A DNA stretch of 64,000 bases, from the NCBI RefSeq assembly GCF_008704535.1, contig NZ_CP023701.1:496001-560000 (forward strand). Direction: 5' to 3'. Shown here one piece after another: positions 52,857 to 61,301 of the stretch. The position numbers and the translations under genes are program-made. The notes under the pieces were generated by a model. It was not told the DNA's origin. It saw only the letters and a list, made by a program, of their open reading frames with translations, and made no database searches. Source of the stretch: Streptomyces subrutilus. Its GTDB lineage: Bacteria; Actinomycetota; Actinomycetes; Streptomycetales; Streptomycetaceae. Positions within the stretch are counted from its first letter, which is position 1, and every line of letters starts with the position of its first letter.

Positions 52857-53966
52857 ATGGCGAACACCCGACCGCTCGTGGGGCGCGTGCTGCGCTCCCC
52901 CGTGTTCTTCTCCGTCGCCGCGGCCGTCGCCGTCGGGGCGCTGTTCCTGGTCGGCACCGGCGCCGACCCGGTGACCGCCTACGGCGCCGTGTTCACCGGT
53001 TCCCTCGGATCCGACGGCATCGGCTCGACCCTGACGACCGGCACGAGCGTGCTCGGCATGGCCCTGGCCCTGGCGATCCCGCTGCGCGCCGGGCTCGTCA
53101 ACCTGGGCGGTGACGGCCAGCTGGTCGTCGGCGGCATCTCCGCCGCCGCGGTCGGCCTGTACGCGCCGCTGCCCCCGGCCCTCACCACGCTGCTGGCGCT
53201 CCTGGCCGCGATGGCGGCGGGCGCCCTGTACGCGGCGCTCGCCGCGGTGTGCGACATCCGGTTCGGGGTGCCGTTGCTGGTGAGCAGTCTGCTCCTGTCG
53301 TACCCGGCGTCGTCGCTCGCCTCCTATCTGGTGCGCTATCCGCTGAAGGAGCCGGGCTCCAGCCTGCCGCAGACCCGCCGGCTGCCCGAGGGCGTCGAGC
53401 TGCCCGCGTTCGGGGCCTCGACGGTCACGGCGGGTCTGGTCCTCGTGGCGCTCGCGGCCGTGGCGTACCACGTCGTCGACACCCGCACGGCGGTCGGCTA
53501 CGAGATGCGGATGACCGGGCTCAACCCCCGCTTCTCCGCCGCCGCGGGCGTGGCGCGCGGGCCCCAGACGCTGCGCCTGATGGCGGTTTCGGGTGCGATG
53601 GCCGGACTCGTCGGCGCCGTAGGGGTGCTGAGCTTCCCGTTCCGGTTCCTCGACGGCGCGCTGACCGCTCCCGGCTACACCTGGACGGGGCTGACGGCGG
53701 CGCTCCTCGCGGGCGCCGCGCCACTGGGCACGGTGCTCGCGTCGTTCTTCTTCGCCGCCCTTCAGGTCGGGGGGCTGGCCATGGAGCGGACCACCGAGGT
53801 TCCGCGCGAGCTGGCGCAGGTGCTGCAGGCGGTCGTGATCGTCTTCCTCGCGGCGCGGCTGCGCATCACCTGGCGGCCCGGAAGACGGCGGGACGCCTCC
53901 GCGCCGAGCGGCGCGGACCGGGGCGCGACCGGCCGGATCACCACCGAGAAGGCGGAGGCCCTCTGA
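52857..53966 (+). CDS. Nucleoside ABC transporter permease (first subunit)
   Basis: Membrane protein of 369 residues with about nine or ten transmembrane helices, of the BPD_transp_2 family that pairs with Bmp-type binding proteins. PLRAGLVNLGGDGQL and the cytoplasmic coupling region YEMRMTGLNPRFSAAAGV are characteristic. The ATG at 52857 has GAAGGAGG 6 bases upstream. Its stop shares one base with the next permease start (TGATG). The C-terminal about 30 residues are a charged cytoplasmic tail. Confidence 0.92.
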   Translation: MANTRPLVGRVLRSPVFFSVAAAVAVGALFLVGTGADPVTAYGAVFTGSLGSDGIGSTLTTGTSVLGMALALAIPLRAGLVNLGGDGQLVVGGISAAAVGLYAPLPPALTTLLALLAAMAAGALYAALAAVCDIRFGVPLLVSSLLLSYPASSLASYLVRYPLKEPGSSLPQTRRLPEGVELPAFGASTVTAGLVLVALAAVAYHVVDTRTAVGYEMRMTGLNPRFSAAAGVARGPQTLRLMAVSGAMAGLVGAVGVLSFPFRFLDGALTAPGYTWTGLTAALLAGAAPLGTVLASFFFAALQVGGLAMERTTEVPRELAQVLQAVVIVFLAARLRITWRPGRRRDASAPSGADRGATGRITTEKAEAL

Positions 53967-54823
53967 TGCTCCTCGACTCCGATCTCGTCCTGTCCGCGCT
54001 GCGCGCGCTCACGCCGATCCTGCTGGCCGCGCTGGGCGGCGCCCTGTGCGAACGGGCGGGCGTCTTCAACATCGGCCTCGAAGGCATGATGCTGATGGGA
54101 TGCTTCACCGCCGTGGCCACCAGCTGGTTCACCGGCAGTCCGTGGCTCGGTGTGCTCGCGGCGGCGCTGGCGGCCGGTGCGTACGCGCTGGTCCTGGCGG
54201 TGGGCGCGGTGACCATGAAGGGCGATGCGGTCGTCCTCGGTGTCGCCATGAACCTCCTCGCCGTCGGCCTGACGGGCTTCCTGCTGCGCACGGTCTTCGG
54301 CGTCCAGGGCACCTTCGACGACCCGGGCCTGGCGGGCCTGTCCGAGGTCGCCGGGTTCTCGCCGCTCGCGTGGCTGTCGTGGGCGGCCGTCGCCCTGACC
54401 GCCGTGCTGCTGTCCCGGCACGCGTGGGGCCTGCGGCTGCGCGGCGTCGGGGAGGCGCCGGAGAGCGCCGCGACGCTCGGCGTGAGCCCGACGAAGTACA
54501 AGTACGGCGCCGTCCTCGCCTCCGGGGTCCTGTGCGGTCTCGCCGGCGCGCAGCTCTCCCTGGGCAACGTGACACTCTTCTCGGAGAACATGACGGCGGG
54601 CCGCGGGTGGATCGCGGTCGTCGCCGTGATGCTGGGACGGGCACTGCCGTGGGGCGTGCTGCTCGCCGCGCTGCTCTTCGGACTCGCGGAGGCCGCCGGG
54701 TTCCGTCTGCAGGGCATCGGCCTGCCGCAGCAGGCGACGGACGCGGCGCCGTACCTGGCCACCCTGATCGCTCTCTTCCTCACCACGGCCAAGCGCCGAC
54801 GCACCACTGGAGCAACCACATGA
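53966..54823 (+). CDS. Nucleoside ABC transporter permease (second subunit)
   Basis: Membrane protein of 285 residues with about eight transmembrane helices. It has the family motifs CERAGVFNIGLEGMMLMGCF and LRLRGVGEAPESAATLGVSP (coupling helix region). It forms the heterodimeric channel with the preceding permease. Its start overlaps the upstream stop by one base and its stop overlaps the phosphorylase start by four, so importer and enzyme are made from one transcript. Confidence 0.92.
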   Translation: MLLDSDLVLSALRALTPILLAALGGALCERAGVFNIGLEGMMLMGCFTAVATSWFTGSPWLGVLAAALAAGAYALVLAVGAVTMKGDAVVLGVAMNLLAVGLTGFLLRTVFGVQGTFDDPGLAGLSEVAGFSPLAWLSWAAVALTAVLLSRHAWGLRLRGVGEAPESAATLGVSPTKYKYGAVLASGVLCGLAGAQLSLGNVTLFSENMTAGRGWIAVVAVMLGRALPWGVLLAALLFGLAEAAGFRLQGIGLPQQATDAAPYLATLIALFLTTAKRRRTTGATT

Positions 54824-55599
54824 GCACCACCGCACCCGACCTGCTGCCCATCACCCGGGTACCGCGCACGGGTCTGCCGCCGCGCGCCGTCGTCGTCGGA
54901 GACCCCGCACGCGCGGCCGCCGTCGCCGGGCTGCTGGACGACGCCGAGGAGGTCTCCTCGCACCGCGAGTACCGGGTGTTCCGAGGCGTCTGGCGCGGCC
55001 TGCCGGTCACCGTCGCCTCGCACGGCGTCGGCGGCCCCGGCGCGATCCTGCTCTTCCAGGAGCTCGCGGACGCCGGGGTGCGCACCCTGATCCGGTTCGG
55101 GACGGCCGGGGCGATGCGGCGCGGCATCGGCGACGGCGACCTGGTCGTCGCCGAGGCGGCGGTCCGCGACGACGGGGTGACGCAGCAGCTGGTGCCCGCC
55201 GAGTACCCGGCGGTGTCGGCGCCCGAGGCGGTGCTCGCCCTGACGCGGGCGGCCCGCGAGGCGGGCGCTCCGCACCATCGCGGCATCGTGTGGACGCGGG
55301 CGGCGTTCCAGCCCGGTCTGATCCCGCTGACCGCCTACGACCGGGCGGAGCTCGCCGCGATCGAGATGGAGCTGTCGGCCCTGTTCGTGACCGCGTCGCT
55401 GCGCGGACTCGTGGCGGGCGGCGTCCTCGTGGTGGACGGCGCCAACGCCGACGAGCTGGTCGACGCGGAGGGCACCGGGGGCTACAACCCGCACCGCGAC
55501 GTCGTGGCCGAGGGCGTGGCCCGCGGCAGCGTCGTGGCCCTCGACGCGCTGCGCATCCTGTCCGAGGACGCGTCCCGGGCGGGGGACGAGGCACGATGA
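54820..55599 (+). CDS. Nucleoside phosphorylase (PNP/UDP family), candidate MTA/MTI phosphorylase
   Basis: Protein of 259 residues of the purine/uridine phosphorylase family. VVVGDPARA near the N-terminus and RFGTAGAMRRGI are the phosphate-binding elements; EMELSALF carries the Met-Glu that binds the ribose hydroxyls; VVDGANADE fits the C-terminal active-site loop. It splits a nucleoside with phosphate. Given the methionine-salvage genes nearby and the deaminase directly downstream, the likely substrate is methylthioadenosine or its deaminated form methylthioinosine. Uridine is the general family alternative. Both ends are ATGA-coupled. Confidence 0.88.
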   Translation: MSTTAPDLLPITRVPRTGLPPRAVVVGDPARAAAVAGLLDDAEEVSSHREYRVFRGVWRGLPVTVASHGVGGPGAILLFQELADAGVRTLIRFGTAGAMRRGIGDGDLVVAEAAVRDDGVTQQLVPAEYPAVSAPEAVLALTRAAREAGAPHHRGIVWTRAAFQPGLIPLTAYDRAELAAIEMELSALFVTASLRGLVAGGVLVVDGANADELVDAEGTGGYNPHRDVVAEGVARGSVVALDALRILSEDASRAGDEAR

Positions 55600-56903
55600 G
55601 CGACCCCGTCGACCTGCTGGTCCACGGCGGCACCGTGCTCACCATCGACGCCGCGTCGACCGTGGTCCCGGACGGAGCGGTCGCCGTCCGGGACGGTGCG
55701 ATCGTCGCGGTCGGGCCGGCCGCGCAGTTGCGCGCCCGGCACGCCGCCGCCGACGAACTGGACGCGCGCGGCTGTCTCGTGCTGCCCGGCCTCGTCAACA
55801 CGCACACCCACCTCGCGATGACCCTGCTGCGCGGCATCGCCGACGACGTGACGCTCCAGGAGTTCCTGGACCGCGTCATCCCGGAGGAGGCCCGCCTGCT
55901 CGACCCGCGCACCGTGGCCGCGGCCGTCCGCGTGGCCGTCGCGGAGAGCGTACGGGCGGGGGTGACGTCGGCGCTCGACATGTACTGGTTCCACGAGGCC
56001 GCCGAGGAGGCGGCCCGTTCGGCGGACTGGCGCCTGCACACGGGCCCCACGTTCATGGACGTACCGGAGCCGCCCGACGGCCGCGCGTACCCGACCCGTC
56101 TCGCGTGGGCCCGCCGTGACCTGCGGGCACGCGCGCAGCGGGCGCGGCTCCCCGGGACCCGTCCCGTGGTCTTCGCCCACTCGGCCTACACCCTCTCCCC
56201 CGAGCAGCTCGTCGAGATCTTCGCGCTCGCCCGGGAGTTCGGTGCGCTGATCCACGTCCACGCCGCGGAGAACGCGGCCGAAGTCGCCACCGTCGAGGAG
56301 CTCCACGGCAGGCGCCCCGTCGACCTCCTCTCCTCCCTGGGGCTGTTGGGGGACGACGTGCTCCTCGCCCACGCCGTCGAGCTGACCGGTGCCGAGATCA
56401 CGGCGCTGGCCCGGGCGGGGACGGCGGTCGCGCACTGCCCGGTGTCCAACCTCAAGCTGGGCTGCGGCATCGCCCCCGTGCCCCGGCTCCTGGAGGCCGG
56501 GGTGACCGTCTCCCTCGGTACGGACGGCCCCGTGAGCTCCAACTCCCTCGACCTCCTCGCCGCCGTCCGGCAGGCCGCGCTGATCCACAAGGCGGCCGGC
56601 GACCCGACCGCGGTCGGAGCCGAGCAGGCCGTACGGATGGCCACCGTCGAAGGGGCGCGGGCCCTCGGGCTCGGCGATCGGCTGGGTTCCCTGGAGACCG
56701 GGAAGCGGGCCGACCTGATCGTCCTCGACGCGAACCGTCCGCACCTCACCCCGCGGCACGACCCCTGGTCCATGCTGGCGTACGCCGCCCAGGCCTCCGA
56801 CGTGCGGGACACCGTGGTCGACGGCAGGGTGCTGATGCGGGACCGCGTGCTCACCACGCTCGACGAGCGTGCCGTCCTCGCCGACCTGGAGGCGCTCACA
56901 TGA
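55596..56903 (+). CDS. Amidohydrolase, 5'-methylthioadenosine/S-adenosylhomocysteine deaminase type
   Basis: Metal-dependent deaminase of 435 residues. The metal ligands appear in order: HTH at 70-72 in GLVNTHTHLAMTLLRGIADD in part, HVHAAE, a His in LLAHAVELT, and Asp in GTDGPVSSNSLD. The TLLRG stretch is typical of the MtaD/TrzA group. Likely reaction: MTA to methylthioinosine, or S-adenosylhomocysteine to the inosyl form. Position between the phosphorylase and redox genes, with ATGA overlaps on both sides, ties it to the importer. Guanine or chlorohydrolase-like activity is a less likely alternative. Confidence 0.88.
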   Translation: MSDPVDLLVHGGTVLTIDAASTVVPDGAVAVRDGAIVAVGPAAQLRARHAAADELDARGCLVLPGLVNTHTHLAMTLLRGIADDVTLQEFLDRVIPEEARLLDPRTVAAAVRVAVAESVRAGVTSALDMYWFHEAAEEAARSADWRLHTGPTFMDVPEPPDGRAYPTRLAWARRDLRARAQRARLPGTRPVVFAHSAYTLSPEQLVEIFALAREFGALIHVHAAENAAEVATVEELHGRRPVDLLSSLGLLGDDVLLAHAVELTGAEITALARAGTAVAHCPVSNLKLGCGIAPVPRLLEAGVTVSLGTDGPVSSNSLDLLAAVRQAALIHKAAGDPTAVGAEQAVRMATVEGARALGLGDRLGSLETGKRADLIVLDANRPHLTPRHDPWSMLAYAAQASDVRDTVVDGRVLMRDRVLTTLDERAVLADLEALT

Positions 56904-57514
56904 CCGGCCCGCAGGCCACGCGCGGTTTCGTCGGCCGCCCCCGCGTGCACGACCCCGGGCTGCCGCCGGGCCAGTACGACGCGCGCGACGACTGGCCGGT
57001 GCTCTCGGCGGAGGTGACCCCGGCGCTGTCCACGGGCGACTGGACGTTCCGGGTCGACGGGCTGGTCGCCGAACCGCGCACGTGGACGTGGGACGAGGCC
57101 CAGGCGCTGCCGGCCTCCGCCTACGAGGGCGACATCCACTGCGTCACGACGTGGTCGAAGTTCGGGATGCGCTTCGGCGGGGTCTCGCTCGACGTGTTCC
57201 TCGACGCGGTGCGTCCGGACCCCTCGGCCACCCACGTGGTCGCCTATTCGTACACGGGATACACCACGAACCTGCCGCTCGCCGACGTCACGGGCGGCCG
57301 GGCCTGGGTCGCGTTCCGTCACGAGGACGCGCCGCTGCCGTCCGAACACGGCGGCCCGGCGAGGCTGCTGGTGCCGCACCTCTACTTCTGGAAGAGCGCC
57401 AAGTGGCTCACGGGCCTGCGGTTGCTCGACCACGACGAGCCCGGTTTCTGGGAGCAGAACGGGTACCACGCACGAGGCAACCCCTGGGAAGAACAGCGCT
57501 ATGCAGGTGACTGA
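56900..57514 (+). CDS. Sulfite-oxidase-fold molybdopterin oxidoreductase
   Basis: Protein of 204 residues equal to a single sulfite-oxidase/YedY (MsrP) catalytic domain. Cys81 in GDIHCVTTWSKFG is the expected molybdenum ligand, and SYTGYTTNLPL and LYFWKSAKWLTGL are conserved. No Tat or other signal peptide is visible, so it acts in the cytoplasm, unlike periplasmic MsrP. No heme or dimerisation domain is present. It is co-translated with the deaminase and overlaps the flavin reductase gene by 14 bases, suggesting that reductase feeds it electrons. The substrate may be a sulfoxide or similar sulfur compound (inference). Confidence 0.9.
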   Translation: MTGPQATRGFVGRPRVHDPGLPPGQYDARDDWPVLSAEVTPALSTGDWTFRVDGLVAEPRTWTWDEAQALPASAYEGDIHCVTTWSKFGMRFGGVSLDVFLDAVRPDPSATHVVAYSYTGYTTNLPLADVTGGRAWVAFRHEDAPLPSEHGGPARLLVPHLYFWKSAKWLTGLRLLDHDEPGFWEQNGYHARGNPWEEQRYAGD

Positions 57515-58259
57515 CCGGGCGACCGGACCGTTCGACCCCCCGACCGCCTTCGCCGTGCCGGGCCGCATCGCCGTGAGCAACCGGGCCGCGGCCGTCTGGC
57601 AGCGCGCCGTGCTCACCGAGGTCCGCCGCGAGACCCCTACGGTGTCCACGTTCCGCTTCGCGGTGCCGGGCTGGCAGGGCCATCTGGCCGGCCAGCACCT
57701 GATGCTGCGGCTCACCGCCGCGGACGGTTACACGGCCCAGCGCCACTACTCGCTGGCGTCCCCGCCGGACGACTCCGGGCACATCGAGCTCACCCTCGCC
57801 CACGCCGAGGGCGGGGAGGTCTCCGGGCATCTGCACACGGTCGCCCGCGTCGGTGACGCGGTCGAGGTGCGCGGCCCGCTCAGCGGCTTCTTCGCCTGGC
57901 CGGGCGACCGGCCGGCGCTGCTGCTGGGCGCGGGCTCGGGGGTCGTTCCGCTGATGTCGATGGTCCGTCACCACCGCTCGCACCGGCTCGCCGTCCCGCT
58001 GCGGCTCTTCGTGTCCGCGCGCACCCGCGAGGACCTGATCTACGCCGGAGCGTACGGAGAGGAGACGACGCCGGTCCTCACCCGCGAGGGAGAACGCCGG
58101 CGCCTGGCACCCGACCACCTCGCGCCGTGCTTCGGCGTCGGAGCGCCCGCGTGGGAGGCGTACGTCTGCGGGTCCAACGCCTTCGCCGAGCACGCCTCCC
58201 GGATGCTCGTCGACCTCGGCCAGCCCGTGGAGCGCATCCGCATCGAACGCTTCGGCTGA
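57501..58259 (+). CDS. Ferredoxin-NADP-reductase-like flavoprotein
   Basis: Protein of 252 residues with the two FNR domains. The FAD-binding barrel has RHYSLASPP (RxYS motif) and GEVSGHLHTVARVGD; the NAD(P) domain has LLLGAGSGVVPLMSM and ends in a VCGSNAFAEHA segment. There is no 2Fe-2S domain. The N-terminal about 25 residues form an extra arm. Start overlap with the molybdoenzyme gene suggests a two-protein electron chain, NAD(P)H to FAD to molybdenum centre. It ends the operon; a strong terminator follows. Confidence 0.88.
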   Translation: MQVTDRATGPFDPPTAFAVPGRIAVSNRAAAVWQRAVLTEVRRETPTVSTFRFAVPGWQGHLAGQHLMLRLTAADGYTAQRHYSLASPPDDSGHIELTLAHAEGGEVSGHLHTVARVGDAVEVRGPLSGFFAWPGDRPALLLGAGSGVVPLMSMVRHHRSHRLAVPLRLFVSARTREDLIYAGAYGEETTPVLTREGERRRLAPDHLAPCFGVGAPAWEAYVCGSNAFAEHASRMLVDLGQPVERIRIERFG

Positions 58260-58278
58260 ACCGCCCGTTCACCCCACG

Positions 58279-58313
58279 GAAGGCCACCCCTCGACGACCG
58301 AGGGGTGGCCTTC
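58279..58313. terminator. Strong bidirectional terminator
   Basis: GAAGGCCACCCCTCG (58279-58293) pairs perfectly over 15 bp with CGAGGGGTGGCCTTC (58299-58313), loop ACGAC. It lies between the convergent flavin reductase and NCS2 permease genes. Confidence 0.88.
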
Positions 58314-58366
58314 GCTTCTGCGACGGTGCGCGACCGGCGCGGTGGCCCCTGGTGAGAGGGCCGGTG

Positions 58367-59797
58367 TCAGTGGTGGGCGGGTGTGTCCGGGGCGAGTTCG
58401 GGTGCGTCGGCGGGTTCGGCGCCGAGGTGGTTGAAGGCGAGGTTGAGCAGGACGGCGACGGCGCAGCCGGTGCTGATGCCGGAGTCGAGGACGATGCGGG
58501 CGCTCTCCGGGAAGGCGTGGTAGAAGCCGGGGGCGGCGATGGGGATGATGCCCGCGCCCAGGGAGATGGCGACGATGAGGACGTTGTCGCCGCGTTCGAG
58601 TGCCGCGCCGGTGAGGGTCTGGATGCCGCTGGCCGCGACGGTGCCGAACAGCACGATGCCGACGCCGCCGAGGACGGGCTGCGGGATGAGGGCGACGACG
58701 GACGCCAGGACCGGGCAGAGCCCGAGCAGGATGAGGATCACACCGGCGGCCGCGACGACGAAGCGGCTGCGGACCTTGGTGATGGCGACCAGGCCGACGT
58801 TCTGGGCGAAGGCGCTGGCGGCGAACCCGTTGAACAGGGGGCTGATCGCGGTGCCGAGGCCGTCGGCGCGCAGGGCCGCGGCCAGGGTCTTCTCGTCGGC
58901 GGGACGCTCGACGATCTCGCCGAGCGCGAGGACGTCCGCGGTGGATTCGGTCATCGACACGAGCATGACGATGCACATGGACACGATCGCGGCGGCGGCG
59001 AACTGCGGGGCGCCGAAGTGGAACGGGGTGGGGAAGCCGATGAGGTCGGCGTCGGAGACGCCGCTGAAGTCGGCGACGCCGAGGACCAGCGCGATCAGCG
59101 TGCCGGCGACGAGCCCGAGGAGGATGGAGATCTGCTTGAGGAACCCGCGCAGCAGCCGGCGCAGGACCACGGTCACGAGCAGGGTGGCCGAGGCCAGGCC
59201 TATGGAGGTGAGGCTGCCGTAGTCGGGGGCCTGCCGGTTGCCGCCCTGGGCCCAGTTGAAGGCGACGGGGAGCAGGGAGACGCCGATGAGGGTGATGACG
59301 GTGCCGGTGACGACCGGGGGGAAGAACCGGATGAGTTTGCAGAAGTACGGCGCCAGGAGGAAGCCGAAGACGCCTGCGACGATCACCGCGCCGTAGATGA
59401 CGGGCAGGGCGTCCTCGGGGGACTCGGCCTTGGCGATGGCGAGCATCGGGGCGACTCCGGCGAAGGAGACGCCGTTGACGAAGGGCAGGCGGGCTCCGAC
59501 CTTCCAGAAGCCGAGGGTCTGGAGCAGTGTGGCGATGCCGGAGGTGAACAGGCTCGCGCTCATGAGGAACGCGATCTCCGGGGTGGACAGGCCCACTCCG
59601 ATGCCGACGACGAGCGGTGGCGCGACGACGCCCGCGTACATGGCGGCGACGTGTTGCAGCCCGGCGCCGAGGAGCTTCAGCGGAGGCAGCATCTGGTCGA
59701 CGGGGTGGGGGCCGGCGGCCTCGGCCGCCGGGTCGGGACGGGTGCCGGTACCGGTCTCGGGCGTGTCCGGTGTGGCGGCGGGGGGATTCTCCGACAT
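58367..59797 (-). CDS. NCS2 family purine (xanthine/urate) permease
   Basis: Nucleobase:cation symporter of 476 residues with about 12-14 transmembrane helices. LLGAGLQHVAAMYAGVVAPPL has the TM1 QH pair of the xanthine/uric acid group, and QNVGLVAITKVRSRF is the NAT signature. It imports a purine base with protons or sodium. The ATG at 59797 has AGGAGG 9 bases upstream. A paralog lies at 61.3 kb, and an XRE regulator gene ends 328 bp upstream. The N- and C-terminal tails are Pro/Thr-rich and cytoplasmic. Confidence 0.92.
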   Translation of the reverse strand: MSENPPAATPDTPETGTGTRPDPAAEAAGPHPVDQMLPPLKLLGAGLQHVAAMYAGVVAPPLVVGIGVGLSTPEIAFLMSASLFTSGIATLLQTLGFWKVGARLPFVNGVSFAGVAPMLAIAKAESPEDALPVIYGAVIVAGVFGFLLAPYFCKLIRFFPPVVTGTVITLIGVSLLPVAFNWAQGGNRQAPDYGSLTSIGLASATLLVTVVLRRLLRGFLKQISILLGLVAGTLIALVLGVADFSGVSDADLIGFPTPFHFGAPQFAAAAIVSMCIVMLVSMTESTADVLALGEIVERPADEKTLAAALRADGLGTAISPLFNGFAASAFAQNVGLVAITKVRSRFVVAAAGVILILLGLCPVLASVVALIPQPVLGGVGIVLFGTVAASGIQTLTGAALERGDNVLIVAISLGAGIIPIAAPGFYHAFPESARIVLDSGISTGCAVAVLLNLAFNHLGAEPADAPELAPDTPAHH

Positions 59798-60124
59798 GAC
59801 GTCGTACCTCCTGGCTGCGGCGCGGATTCGGGTGCGCGGGCAGCGGTCGGTGGAGCGGGCCCGGTGGGGCCGGCTCGGCGGTGGGCGGTGTGGCACGGAT
59901 GTGCGGCAGCGCGGTGGGAGCCCGGTGACGGTCCGGTGGCTGTGCGGGGGGGCGCCGGAGAGCGGGGGGAGCAGGCCCTGGGAGAGCGGCAGGAGGCGGA
60001 GGATTGTGTCCCCGGAGGTTCCTGCGCGTCGTGCGGGCAGCCGTCCCGCGCGTGTCCACACGGCGGGTGAGCGGCACTCCGTCCGGCGGAGTCGGCCTAG
60101 TTGTTCACGGCCGGGCGGCGCGTG
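59798..60124. other. Intergenic region upstream of the NCS2 permease
   Basis: A gap of 327 bp. A consensus TTGACA (minus strand, 60128-60123, overlapping the XRE stop codon) could be a -35 element, but no convincing -10 is found 16-19 bases downstream. This would leave a leader of about 290 bases. No purine riboswitch fold, terminator or small gene was recognised. Confidence 0.4.
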
Positions 60125-60856
60125 TCAAGGGGTGGCGCCGCCCGGTCCGGGCGGGGTGGGGCCGCTCGGGGATCGGAGCTCCTGCCAGAGGTACAGGTCG
60201 ATGTGGTCCAGGAAGGCGGCGGCGCGTGCTTCGGCAGCGGCCGCGGCCCGCGGTGACGCGCCGCCCGCGTTCTCCAGCCGTTGGTAGGCCAGATAGAGCT
60301 GTTCGAGCGCGCCCCGGACGGCCCCCGGGTCCAGCGGCACGACGCGCGTGACCGAGGTGACGTAGTGGGGCCACCAGCTGGTGACGGCCTCCCGGAGCAG
60401 GGCCCTGAGCTGTGCGGTCCTGCCGCAGGCGGCGACGAAGCAGGCCGGCGGCGGGCGCAGGACGCGCAGCAGGGCGCCGGTCTGGGCTTCGGTGCCCTGC
60501 CAGCGGTTGCGCCGCTCGGCCTCCTCCCACCGACTGCGGGTCATGCCCAGTTCGGCCGCGGTCTCGCCCGGTGAGAGCCCGGCCACGGTGCGGCACTGGG
60601 CGAGCGTGGCCGGCTCGCCGACCAGTGCGACGGGGGAACACCACAGGGCGGCGGCCAGCGCCTTGACCTGGCCGCCGTCGGGCACGGCCGTACCCGCTTC
60701 CCACTCCTGGAGCACCGCGGGATGCAGGGGCTCCCCGCGGTAGGCGGCGACGGCCCAGGCGACCTGGCCGAGGGTGAGGCCGAGCTGCTCCCGTGCGGCG
60801 ACGGCGCGCGCGGGATCGAAGGGGGGCAGAAGGGAGGGATCGTCAGCGGGGGGCAT
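60125..60856 (-). CDS. XRE-like helix-turn-helix regulator
   Basis: Protein of 243 residues. The N-terminal part has two possible HTH units: GLTLGQVAWAVAAYRGEPLH then VLQEWEAGTAVPDGGQVKAL (about 27-68), and GLSPGETAAELGMTRSRWEEAE (about 92-113). The C-terminal half is helical without a recognised ligand domain and has a few Cys (CFVAACG). It probably binds DNA. It is divergent from the second NCS2 permease and upstream of the first, so it is the natural candidate regulator of both purine transporters (inference). The ribosome site at the ATG is weak. Confidence 0.78.
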   Translation of the reverse strand: MPPADDPSLLPPFDPARAVAAREQLGLTLGQVAWAVAAYRGEPLHPAVLQEWEAGTAVPDGGQVKALAAALWCSPVALVGEPATLAQCRTVAGLSPGETAAELGMTRSRWEEAERRNRWQGTEAQTGALLRVLRPPPACFVAACGRTAQLRALLREAVTSWWPHYVTSVTRVVPLDPGAVRGALEQLYLAYQRLENAGGASPRAAAAAEARAAAFLDHIDLYLWQELRSPSGPTPPGPGGATP

Positions 60857-61107
60857 AGCGGCACACCGTAGGCACCGATCGGGATCCAGCCAAGGGGCCG
60901 GGAGTCGCCGGTTCGGACGAGGGCCGCGGGCGTGAGCCGGCCGTCCGGCGCCGGCCGTGGCGGACCGTTCGGCCGCGAACGGCCACGGGAACCCAGGTGA
61001 CCTGCCAATTCATCGGGAGAAGAGCCCTGTTGGGAGGATCCGCCAGGGGGACACTTTCGGGTGTTTCTCCAAACTTCTTCTCCCTGCCACTGCCCCGCTT
61101 GGGGCTA

Positions 61108-61137
61108 TTGACGAGTGGCCTGACGCCTACCTAGAGT
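61108..61137 (+). promoter_or_regulatory. Sigma-70 (HrdB-type) promoter for the NCS2 permease
   Basis: TTGACG (61108-61113) and TAGAGT (61132-61137) separated by 18 bases match the vegetative consensus. Transcription would start near 61144, giving a leader of about 158 bases containing the operator-like palindrome. Confidence 0.68.
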
Positions 61138-61151
61138 CCCGTCTCGTCCAC

Positions 61152-61171
61152 AACGGAAGTTTGTTTCCGTT
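61152..61171. promoter_or_regulatory. Operator-like inverted repeat in the permease leader
   Basis: AACGGAA (61152-61158) and TTCCGTT (61165-61171) form a perfect 7-bp inverted repeat with a 6-base spacer. The right arm also begins TTTCCGTTATGCGAAA (61164-61179), close in form to the TTTCCG-N-CGGAAA boxes I recall for IclR/AllR-type regulators of purine and allantoin catabolism in Streptomyces. It lies just after the predicted transcription start, a repressor position. Confidence 0.5.
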
Positions 61172-61301
61172 ATGCGAAATCTGACGGTGGATCCCTCTGC
61201 CCACCCCCGCAGCGCCACCGCCTTCCCCGCCCGGACGGGCCGTCCCCCGTCTTCGTCCTCGCTCCATCCGCACGCCCCCGGTCACGCCGTACCGGTGGGC
61301 G

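Larger units (their letters stand above)
60857..61301. other. Long divergent promoter region before the second NCS2 permease
   Basis: A gap of 445 bp, noticeably lower in GC at 61000-61185. It holds a 9-bp inverted repeat (GGGAGAAGA 61015-61023 with TCTTCTCCC 61076-61084), a good sigma-70-type promoter (61108-61137) and an operator-like palindrome (61152-61171). No additional gene is seen; an ATG at 61172 opens a frame that is not protein-like. Confidence 0.6.
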
